From Corallium rubrum (taxonomy: Eukaryota; Cnidaria; Anthozoa; Scleralcyonacea; Coralliidae): a stretch of 64,000 bases of DNA. Below, piece by piece: positions 20,860 to 64,000 of this stretch (its first letter is position 1; the number at the start of each line of letters is the position of its first letter). A program made the position numbers and the translations under genes. The stretch is taken from contig OZ035999.1 in NCBI GenBank assembly GCA_964035015.1, forward strand, positions 18,108,179 to 18,172,178. The letters run 5' to 3'. Under the pieces are notes generated by a model. That model made no database searches. It was given only the letters and a program-made list of their open reading frames with translations, and was not told the origin of the DNA.

Positions 20860-23800
20860 CTAGGAAGTTTGAGTTTCAACATTTGAAATTGAAGAAGTTT
20901 GTAGAATATTGAATGTTGCAGTGCTATGTGGATCAGAAACTAATGTTTCAGTGTCTAAATAAATATCTTGCAGTGTTTGAGTTTCAATATCAATTCCAGG
21001 GTTGCCTCCAAATTGTTCTTCCACAAACTGAATTCCTGGAAAAAGTGTTTGTGTTTCAGTATCCACCGAGAAAATATCATCAAGAATTTGTTTAGTCTGA
21101 GTTGCACAATCTGTTGCAGTAATATTTGAAGGGTCAAACTCAAGGTAAGGCTCCAATGTTTGTGTCTCATTGTCTTCAAAAAGAGGAAAACCAAATGCTA
21201 ATCCTGGCCAAGTTGTTTGAGTTTGAGAGTGAGCAAGCTCTTTAAATTCCTCATTATCTATTGCAAAGTCCATATCGAATTGTTGTTCGTCTGTTATAAA
21301 ACTGGTTTGTGTGTAAGCTTCATCCATCATGGTTTGAGTGTATTCACAAGAAGCATTTAGTTCAGGTCTCAGCAAAGGTATATCAACTGTAACACTCTTG
21401 TTATTTTGAACCAAAACAGGAGTACTGTCAGTGCAGAAACATGGCTGCTCTGTCTGTGTTTCTGTATTTGCAAGTACCTTTTTTGGTCTTAATGGCCGTA
21501 AACCTGCAAGTCCCTTGCTTACAATGGGAAGAACTGAAATGCAAATTGACTGACCATTTACAGGATTGGAGAATCTCTTGTCACTTGTGGTAATAGTATT
21601 TGAAGCAGCCCTGGGAAAAATAATAAAATTATTGTCTATAAAATTAATTTCCTGATAAAATGTTACCATGCAATACAAATATCATTTGTAATTAGCTTAG
21701 AACCACTTATGGTTAAAGAAATGTCTGAAATGATTGAGTATACAAACCATTTTGTAGTTTCAGTATGGGGAACAGCATGATCATTTCTTTTTGCGTGTGT
21801 CAACATTGATGTTCGACTATTAAAAGGACAGCCACAAGAACATGGAAACACCTTCCCACAGGCTTTCTCATGTCGTAAACAAGCATCATTTCGACCAAAT
21901 TTCTTGCTACAAATCTTGCAAGTAAATTTCTTCTCCCCATGAACTGTCATGTAATGCTAGAATTAAAAACAAACACTTTCAAAATATTTTAGAAATGAAA
22001 TCATACCCAGGTGTGGAACCCTCAACTCTGGTTTTACTATTTCACTGCCAAAGTCAACTTTTATTATTTCACTATGGCTAATACCAGATAATTTTGCCTA
22101 TACCATATCAAAAAGAGAAATCTGGTGGTGAAAGAGTTATAAAGGTTCAACCCTTAGGGTAAGCTAGAAAATTAAACATTAAAATGTTGTTGATGGTGAT
22201 AATAAAATAGCTTTACTTTCCACCAGTTTAACAATCTCTAGATTTAAAGGTTGCTTAAGCGTGAAGGTCCGACTACTCATAGTTAATAGAATTTATATAT
22301 ACTGTAGTTTAGAAACTTGTCCAAAGTCATTGTTCTATGTTTTTGTTCAAGTTTATGGAAATTTGTGCAAATTCATGGTATTGTATTTTCTGAAGCAGTT
22401 ATAGACCACTTTCATAATAGTGACTAATTTGAATATTCTTTTATGTGCATCTTAATAAGCCTTTCTGGCCTCGTTTGTGTGTTTGTAATTCAAAAGAATC
22501 TTTGCTTCATAATGAGGCCAGAAAGGCTCATTTACATGTACAGTAGATGCCATTATGAAAGTGGTCTATCCAATAGCAATGATTGTGTTGTGGTGCTCCG
22601 TCATCACGTGTCCATAGAATTTACTTCCATATAAAGAACACCGTGGTTATAGTTCCGACACCGGATCTTTGGGTTCGATGGCTATAGATCTGACATTGAC
22701 ATAACGTGTGCACAATAAGTTTATTTTGAACTTAGTGCTTGTCGAATCTTTTCAAAAGCAAACACAAGACCCGATATTATTCAGTCTTTTGAGTTTTGAC
22801 CAAAAGGTTCGAAAGAAAATTTAACTGGCATGGAAAATTTATTCATATTGATGTTTCTCGTGTGAAAGATGCCTTGTCATTGACATTCTCAGTCTTTCAG
22901 TCTCTCAAACGATTACAGTTTAAAAGATAGTTTCGATATTTGACAGATCCTAGTCTGATTCAAAGCAGAAAATGAAATTTACAGATTGACCAACTTAAGT
23001 TCAATCACAGCTGTAAGTTCGTCAGTTTGGTAACTGCATTAATCTTCCCGTTTCTAATATTTCTATAACCGCTGCACTGTCAGCCTTCCCCAAGTATTTA
23101 TGCCACGATGTCTCGATGATCTAAGAGTAACTGAGTGATAATGTCGGACCCTGTGCTGTTGTTGGAAAAATCCAACAAGCACCAAGTATAAAATAAACGG
23201 TATTGCGCACGCGTTATGTCAATGTCAGATCTATAGCCATTGAACCTAAAGATCCGGTGTCGGAACTATAACCACGGTGTATAAAGAACTCCATTGCCAG
23301 TTCTACATGACCACTACTTCATGCTGAATGACAAATGAGCTTACAAACCATTAACTATGGGCTACTATTAAGCAGTCTAAGCCAGTATTTTATCATTATT
23401 TTGACTAAAAACGGCATTATTTTATCAAGTTGCTACAAGCGTTTTGTTACCAACCTTGTAGCAATACGTTATATTCGAGGTTATATTGATATATTAGGCA
23501 TGATCAGTATTCAGCAAAGCCAAATGATTTAACATTGGGCAACACAGCATTTTAAACAAGCCAATTGACCATTCCTACATTATTTTACGTGAATCAAACC
23601 TTAAGCATACCTGTTTCACGTGAGCTAAACGATTAAAAGGTCGTCTATTACTTCTTCCACGAACACAGCCATCAACAGGACAGCAATATAGTGTCTTCTT
23701 CTTGCTAGCATTATTTTTGTTTTGACAACCTTTGTCAAACATCTCATTTTCTTTGGCGTTGGAAATAACGTTGTGAGTCTTAACTAAGTGCATTCGTAAG

Positions 23801-23919
23801 GAAGATGTATTCGGTAACAATTTAGTGCATCCATCCAACGGGCAAGTTAAATTTGTTTCGACTTTTGTGAGCAATTCTACATCGGGGCAAACAACTTCAA
23901 CTGCCAAGTCTTCCGCCAT
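20860..23919 (-). CDS. ATMIN: ATMIN/ASCIZ, zinc-finger transcription factor with dynein light chain-binding TQT repeats
   Basis: Nuclear zinc-finger factor that activates the dynein light chain gene DYNLL1 and is titrated by the DYNLL1 product; it also links to ATM signalling. Coding exons: 23611-23919, 21748-21956, 20860-21610 (junction phases 0 and 2), 422 residues in all. N-terminal C2H2 fingers: CPLDGC..H..H from residue 26, CCPVDGC from about residue 80, then CKICSKKFGRNDACLRHEKAC and CSCGCPF..SR in exon 2, in the family order. Exon 3 carries nine TQT motifs (e.g. NTETQTEQ, YTQT twice, SQTQTTW, VETQTS at the end), the DYNLL1-binding signature. It is half the length of human ATMIN (about 820). 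I chose the ATG at 23919 (AAGATGG) over an in-frame ATG at 23997 with poorer context. Confidence 0.92.
22020..22145. mobile_element. Single TTAACCC-family MITE, diverged
   Basis: In ATMIN intron 2, the phrase ATTTCACTATGGCTAATACC then AGATAATTTTGCCTATACC matches the interior of the 30357 copies (TGGCTAATACCAGACGATTT). Ends are eroded (GTGGTGAAAGAGTTATAA). Confidence 0.45.
22401..22569. mobile_element. 169-bp MITE in ATMIN intron 1
   Basis: Terminal inverted repeat ATAGACCACTTTCATAAT at the left and ATTATGAAAGTGGTCTAT at the right, 18 bp and perfect. Inside, AAGCCTTTCTGGCCTC and GAGGCCAGAAAGGCT form a second inverted pair. Confidence 0.75.
22639..23279. mobile_element. Mutator-like non-autonomous element with 9-bp duplication
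   Basis: Long terminal inverted repeats (about 75 bp, CACCGTGGTTATAGTTCCGA...) are flanked by the 9-bp direct repeat TATAAAGAA (22630-22638 and 23280-23288). Long repeats with a 9-bp duplication are typical of Mutator-like elements. It lies in ATMIN intron 1 and has no transposase frame. Confidence 0.75.
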
Positions 23920-24189
23920 CTTTGTTGTTATTGATACCAGACCTCTTGGCTTTGGCTTTGGCTCTGGCGCCAACGTTATGCCATGCGCGGAAAACATATC
24001 GTTTTTTGACGGCGTGTGGTCAATCGATAGCGCGCGATTTTTTAAGGATAAAAACCGGAAGGTTATTATTCAATTTATTTTGCGTTTTCGGTTTTGATCG
24101 GCTGTGAAGTCTACATCAACTGCTGAAAATAATAATTTCCAGGTATAAATATCGTAAACAACCTCGGTACGTCTGCCATCCGAGTTCTA

Positions 24190-24757
24190 AGGGGCTATTT
24201 ATATGGAGACGAGCCAGCCCGCTTACCGGGATAGCCCAGTAAGCGGGCTGATTTCTGGCTCGCGTTTATGTGAACGAATTTCATCCCGCCTACTGGGAGG
24301 ATTTTCAGCATATCCTCTCATTTCGGAATGATGATTATCGTCATTTGTGAGATGTCGTTGAATTAACAATAATCATCATTTTAAAAAAAGAATTCCCTAC
24401 CCCCAAACCCCCAACTCAACCCCCACCTCTAAACCTGACCCTAACCCTAACCACAACCCCCCTGACAACCCTAACCACGACCCTCCGGAAAAAAGTCCCG
24501 CCTCTCAGACCCCGACCACAACACCCCTAATGGTTCTTTTGTTATATGCAATTTAGTTTAACATCCCGCATGTGGGACAGAATCTCACTCGAGTATCATG
24601 ATAATCATATTCAACTGTGTGAAGAAATGATGATTATCATGATACTCAAGTGGGAGGACATGTTGTGATTTTACGACAATAGATGGCGTCGGCCTCCCTT
24701 TGAAAAATCATCCCGGTAAGCGGGCCAGCCTGGTTAATATAAGTGGCTCTATAGCCG
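24190..24757. mobile_element. Inverted-repeat DNA element, GGGCTATTTATAT ends
   Basis: Left end GGGGCTATTTATATGGAGAC and then AGCCCGCTTACCGGGAT are answered at the right by ATCCCGGTAAGCGGGC then TATAAGTGGCTC. Internally, ATCATGATAATCATATTCAA and TGATTATCATGATACTCA form another inverted pair (24596-24650). No coding frame. Confidence 0.65.
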
Positions 24758-24925
24758 TGTTTACACTGCAAGCCTTGGCCTGACCTTGGCCTACTTTTTG
24801 GCAGTGTAAACACGTCCTGGGCTGGCGAGGCCAGAATATCTAGGCTTGCTTCTTTTGCTGGCCTATGGCCCTATGCCTGGCCTTGGTCAGGCTTGTGCAG
24901 TTGTGCCAGTGTAAGCATGACACTA
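24753..24925. mobile_element. Small inverted-repeat element, GTGTTTACACTG ends
   Basis: The left segment (GTGTTTACACTGCAAGCCTTGG from 24758) is matched by the inverse of AGGCTTGTGCAGTTGTGCCAGTGTAAGCAT near 24890-24920. It abuts or nests at the edge of the preceding element. Confidence 0.5.
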
Positions 24926-25016
24926 GTACTCAGGAGGCCGTGGGTTCGAGTCCCGTCTGGAACTCAGAGTTTTCTCAGTTTCACTACTAACAACAGCTTC
25001 AACAGCAGGAAACTAA

Positions 25017-25105
25017 GCATCATTGTACGTTATGCGCATGTTCAGAATATTACTATTAATCTGTAATAGACATATTCTGAACATGCGCACAACGTACAAT
25101 GATGC
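25017..25105. repeat. Perfect-arm hairpin
   Basis: GCATCATTGTACGTTATGCG at the left pairs with CGCACAACGTACAATGATGC at the right, arms about 35 bp with one mismatch around a 20-bp loop. Likely a tiny palindromic MITE. Confidence 0.7.
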
Positions 25106-25420
25106 AACTGATACGCTTATATGCAGTAATAGGAATCAATCACAGTTGTTTTCAGACAAAAAATTTCGGAGACATGCAACATGTGCTGTTATAACATGTC
25201 TCCGAAAATCAATATTTGCCTGAATAGATCACTATGCAAAACTACAAACCTGCTTTCCGCGAAACTTTTTGCTTTTCCGTATAAAATGACAGATTGGCTA
25301 CCTAACAAGATCGCTTAGGCGCACAAAAAATGTCTTTAAACTTTCCCATTTCTATAGAGAATACGCTCAGTTGCCAGCCGTTTAAAAAACAAGAGATAGA
25401 ACTCTCGTTTCTTTATGTCC

Positions 25421-25426
25421 TTTATT
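25421..25426 (-). terminator. Poly(A) signal candidate for AFG3L2
   Basis: AATAAA on the minus strand, 120 bp past the stop codon at 25546-25548, in an AT-rich 3' UTR. Confidence 0.5.
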
Positions 25427-25545
25427 TCGACTTTAAAAAATTCTCTTGTACCTCAAATTAAAACCAGCTAAATAATATATATTAAGTAGTCAACATTCTA
25501 ATTTACAACAAAACGAAAGATTTGTTTGGTGATTGCAGCGGGTTG

Positions 25546-36793
<11,248 letters not shown>

Positions 36794-37252
36794 ACTTGTT
36801 TATGTACAAGTTGTCATAACCAATAGTAAATATGTCTTTTTTTTATTCAAAAAACGGTTCCTTTCCATTATGTCATTTTGAAAATGGTGACAAAGCTATT
36901 TTACAGCAGACGACATATTACATAAGCTACCTTAAGTGAGCTTAGTAACCAAGCTATTGTGGTCCCCAGACCCTCTATGGCACTGACAACATACCGATAA
37001 TTAGGCCCCTGGAAGTAAGCCCCTCCGAATAAAAGCCCAAGGGCTAATTACCGAAGTTTTATCATAAAATACAAACAAAAGGGAAAATAGATACAAAGGA
37101 AAGTCAAATGTATTTTTCAGGTCCATGGTATTATCAGAGACAAAAGAGTCACTAGCTAATAATTTATATATTAAATTAAAATTTCTATTCTTTAATTTAA
37201 AGTTAAACATTTTAACTTTGACTTTCAATATAATTAATATATTTAATATATA
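36794..37252. promoter_or_regulatory. AFG3L2 upstream region
   Basis: About 460 bp between the AFG3L2 ATG and a repeat-filled element. It should contain the promoter, but no TATA box or strong motif is evident. Confidence 0.3.
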
Positions 37253-38415
37253 CAGTATTTTCTCTATTACGCCCCTCTCTATAATAACTCCCCTCTAATA
37301 AACCCACTTCCTTTTTTAAGCCCTCCCCAGCCTAATAAGCCCCTCGTTCCATTAAGCCTTCCTCTCTAATAAGCCCCTTCCTCTATTAAGCTCTATCTCT
37401 CTAATAAGTCCCCCCCCCCCCCCTCTTGTAACCCTTTACCGGCCATGGTTGCCATTTTGCAACTTATTACTTTCACTTTGGCTAACGCCGGACGATTTTA
37501 CTCATCAATTGGAGAGCTCCTGGTAATCTGACTGGTAAAGGGCTAATAAGCCCCTCTCTATTAGTAAGTCTCTTCTCTCTAATAACCCCCTATATTGATA
37601 AGCCTCCTCTCTGGGTGGCTAGATAGGTAGGAAGGAAGGTAGGAAGGAAGGAAGGAAGGGAGGGAGGGAGGTAGGTAGGTAGGTAGGTAGGTAGGTAGGT
37701 AGGTAGGTAGGTAGGTAGGTAGGTAGGTAGGTAGGTAGGTAGGTAGGTAGGTAGGTAGGTAGGTAGGTAGGTAGGTAGGTAGGAAGGTAGGAAGGAAGGA
37801 AGGAAGGAAGGAAGGAAGGAAGGTAGGAAGGAAGGAAGGAAGGAAGGAAGGAAGGAAGGAAGGAAGGAAGGAAGGAAGGAAGGAAGGAAGGAAGAAGGAA
37901 GGAAGGGATGAGGGAAGGAAGGAAGGAAGGAAGGAAGGAAGGAAGGAAAGAGGGAGGGAAGGAAGGAAGGAAGGAAAGAAGGAAGGAAGGTAGGAAGGAA
38001 GGAAAGAAGGAAGAAAGGAAGGAAGGAAGAAAGGAAGGAAGGAAGGAAGGAAGGAAGAAGGAAGGAAGGAAGGGATGAGGGAAGGAAGGAAGGAAGGAAG
38101 GAAGGAAGGAAGGAAGGAAGGAAGGAAAGAAGGAAGGAAGGTAGGTAGGAAGGAAGGAAGGAAGGAAGGAAGGTAGGAAGGAAGGGGGGAGGGAAGGGAT
38201 GGATAGAATAACCCCCCATCTATTGATAAGCCTCTTCTCTCTAATAGGTCTCACTCTATTAAGTCCCCCTCCAATAAGCCCCCCCTTCTACCAGCCAGCC
38301 CTCCAGCCAGCCCTCCAGCAAGCCCTCCCTCTATTTACACCCCTCCAATATGATACCTAACATTAATAAGCCCCCCCCCCCCCCCCCAACAGAAGACATA
38401 ATAGAAGAAATACGG
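37253..38415. mobile_element. Inverted-repeat element swollen by (GGTA)n/(GGAA)n arrays, between AFG3L2 and TONSL
   Basis: The left end ACAGTATTTTCTCTATTACG (37252-37271) and the inverse of TAATAGAAGAAATACGGT (38399-38416) are imperfect inverted repeats, followed inside by many AATAAGCCCCTCTCT phrases. The core (37618-38195) is (GGTA)n then (GGAA)n. A TTAACCC-type MITE is nested at 37429-37546. Confidence 0.6.
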
Positions 38416-38440
38416 TACATACTATCGTATCTTAGACATT

Positions 38441-61831
<23,391 letters not shown>

Positions 61832-61974
61832 CTGTTGGCATTTGATCCCGTGAAAGATGACAATTGAAAGTAAAGAAGGAAAATTGTGAGAGTAATGAAG
61901 AAAACGGTGATTGCTTGGGTAGAAGACTGGAGAAATAGAATTTCTGTTCCTAATAATCTTAACCAAAAATGTTT

Positions 61975-62237
61975 AACCCAATGCTGCCTAGGATGTCTGA
62001 GGGTTCTTCCTTTGACAAGTCAAATTGTCTGGCGTTAGACAGAGACACAGAGTAAAACAATAGAGGGTCTATTTTTGGTCAGCTCAGGCAGGAAATTGGG
62101 TTAATCCATTTGTTGTTAACTCATTGCTGGCTAGGATGTCGGATGGTTCTCCCTTTGATGAGTAAAATCTGCTGACATTAGACAGAGTAAAACAATAAAG
62201 GGGTCGTTTTTGGCTGGCTCTGGAAGAAATGGATTAA
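61975..62237. mobile_element. Pair of TTAACCC-type MITEs (reverse sense)
   Basis: Copies at 61975-62104 (TTAACCCAATGCTGCCTAGG ... AGGAAATTGGGTTAA) and 62117-62237 (TAACTCATTGCTGGCTAGGA ... AAATGGATTAA). Both contain TCTG(G/A)C(G/A)TTAGACAGAG. Same family as 30357. Confidence 0.8.
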
Positions 62238-62339
62238 TGACCCAAATCTCCACTCAAAATATATGTAAATATGAGAAATGCTGTGTCCTCTACCCAAGAA
62301 AGCAACCAAAATAAAGCCTTCTGTACTAAAGTACAGTAT

Positions 62340-64000
62340 GGTATGTTACATTACTGTACAGTATAGAACAGTACAATGCAGTGCAATACAATACAGTACA
62401 GTACAGTGGAGTACAGTACAGTACAGTACAGTACAGTACAGTACAGTACAGTACAGTACAGTACAGTACAGTACAGTACAGTACAGTACAGTACAATGCA
62501 GTGCAGTACAATGCAGTGCAGTACAATGCAGTGCAGTACAATGCAGTGCAGTACAATGCAGTGCAGTACAATGCAGTACAGTGGAGTACAATGCAGTACA
62601 GTACAGTGCAGTACAATGCAGTACAGTACAGTACAGTGGAGTATAATGCAGTACAGTACAGTGCAGTACAATGCAGTACAGAACCGTACAGTGCAGTACA
62701 GTGGAGTACAAGCAGTACAGCACAGTGCAGTACAGTGGAGTACAATGCAGTACAGTACAGTACAGCACAATGCAGTACAGTGGAGTACAATGCAGTGCAG
62801 TACAGTACAATGCAGTACAGTACAGTACAGTACAGTACAGTACAGTACAGTACAGTACAGTACAGTACAGTACAGTACAGTACAGTATAGTACAGTGGAG
62901 TACAATGCAGTACAGTACAGCACAGTGCAGAACAGTACAGTGGAGTACAAATTGCAGTATAGTACAGTACAGTACAGTGCAGTACAGTGGAGTACAGTGG
63001 AGTACAATGCAGTACAGTGCAGTACAGTACAGTACAGTACAATGCAGTACAGTACAGTGCAATGCAGTACAGTGCAGTGCAGTGCAGTGTGCAGTACAGT
63101 ACAGTGCAGTGCAGTGCAGTACAGTACAGTGGAGTACAATGCAGCACAGTGGAGTACAGTGCAGTACAATGCAGTACAGTACAATGCAGTACAGTGCAGT
63201 ACAGTGGAGTACAATGCAGTACAGTGCAGTACAGTGAAGTACAATGCAGTACAGTACAATGCAGTACAGTGCAGTACAGTACAGTGCAGTGCAATGCAGT
63301 ATAGTACAGTGCAGTGCAGTACAGTACAGTGCAGTGCAGTACAGTGCAGTACAATGCAGTACAGTACAATGCAGTACAGTGCAGTACAGTACAGTGCAGT
63401 ACAGTGGAGTACAGTGGAGTACAATGCAGTACAGTACAATGCAGTACAGTGCAGTACAGTACAGTACAATGCAGTACAATGCAGTACAGTACAGTACAGT
63501 ACAGTACAGTACAGTGCAGTACAGTGCAGTACAATGCAGTACAGTACAATGCAGTACAGTGCAGTACAGTACAGTGCAGTGCAGTACAGTGGAGTACAGT
63601 GGAGTACAATGCAGTACAGTACAATGCAGTACAGTACAGTGCAATGCAGTACAGTGCAGTACAGTGTAATGCAGTGCAATGCAGTACAGTACAGTGCAGT
63701 GCAGTACAGTGCAGTACAATGCAGTACAGTACAGTGCAATGCAGTACAGTACAGTGCAGTACAGTGTAATGCAGTGCAATGCAGTACAGTGCAGTACAGT
63801 ACAGTGCAGTACAGTGCAGTACAATGCAGTATAGTGCAGTGCAGTGCAGTGCAGTACAGTGGAGTACAATGCAGTACAGTGCAGTACAATGCAGTACAGT
63901 GCAGTGCAATGCAGTACAATGCAGTACAGTGCAGTGCAGTACAGTACAATGCAGTGCAGTACAGTGGAGTACAGTGGAGTACAATGCAGTACAGTACAGT
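62340..64000. repeat. (GTACA)n pentanucleotide array with GTGCA, ATGCA and GTGGA variants, to the window edge
   Basis: About 1.66 kb, continuing beyond the window. Mostly pure GTACA to 62495; further on, variant pentamers form longer recurring strings (for example AATGCAGTACAGTGCAGTAC). The unit has no stop in several frames, so three 500-codon minus frames (CTVLYCTVL) are artefacts. Confidence 0.96.

Larger units (their letters stand above)
23998..25420. other. Intergenic DNA between ATMIN and AFG3L2, mostly transposon debris
   Basis: Two inverted-repeat elements abut at 24190-24757 and 24753-24925, followed by a tRNA-like B-box (GTGGGTTCGAGTCCCGTCTG, 24941-24960) without an A-box half, probably a truncated SINE, and a hairpin at 25017-25105. 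No gene seen. The head of this stretch should contain the ATMIN promoter. Confidence 0.5.

Noticed and set aside
24430-24475. Telomere-like CCCTAACCCTAACC
   Set aside because: Only two exact copies in a degenerate CCTGACCCTAACC context inside a transposon; not an interstitial telomere array.
62326-63984. Three 500-codon minus frames of CTVLYCTVL type and plus frames of QYSTVQ type
   Set aside because: They come from the stop-free GTACA pentamer; all frames look similar and there is no start or codon bias.

Overview
Animal nuclear DNA rather than a bacterial or phage window. The genes are split into many small exons with GT/AG junctions, the recognisable proteins are metazoan, and the space between exons is packed with microsatellites, foldback elements and small non-autonomous DNA transposons. 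A marine invertebrate, most plausibly an anthozoan cnidarian, fits best; this is inferred from the gene set and repeat style, not from a marker gene.

Genes, left to right. RPP40 (RNase P/MRP p40 subunit), minus strand, runs off the left edge (1-4332). A single-exon THAP-domain gene, minus, lies at 6910-7446. A plus-strand gene at 18034-19263 resembles human C16orf46. ATMIN/ASCIZ, minus, three coding exons, is at 20860-23919. AFG3L2 (mitochondrial m-AAA protease), minus, 18 coding exons with a complete reading frame of about 755 codons, is at 25546-36793. TONSL (replication-fork histone reader and repair scaffold), minus, has 19 exons visible at 38441-61831; its first exon or exons lie beyond the right edge. 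I placed exon ends by reading splice sites and checking that codon phase carries through every junction. The TONSL, AFG3L2 and RPP40 models are consistent throughout.

The genes are not an operon. ATMIN and TONSL both act in genome maintenance, AFG3L2 acts in the mitochondrial inner membrane and RPP40 in tRNA 5' processing. The C16orf46-like gene and ATMIN are convergent neighbours, as I recall their human counterparts being, so this may be an ancient gene pair.

The rest is a dense repeat landscape. It includes a pure 3.2 kb (GTTT)n array, 0.3-1.6 kb tetra- and pentanucleotide arrays in the introns of AFG3L2 and TONSL, and two minisatellites with related 20-bp monomers 28 kb apart. There are six hAT-like elements, five with clean or nearly clean 8-bp target duplications, a Tc1/mariner-like element with TA duplications and a Mutator-like element with a 9-bp duplication. 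A family of about 100-bp TTAACCC-ended elements recurs in same-orientation pairs. Further items are tRNA- and 5S-rRNA-derived SINEs, LINE remnants, a possible hammerhead-ribozyme pair and several long palindromes, two of which fill most of one TONSL intron. Nearly all long open frames in the tandem arrays are artefacts of stop-free repeat units.
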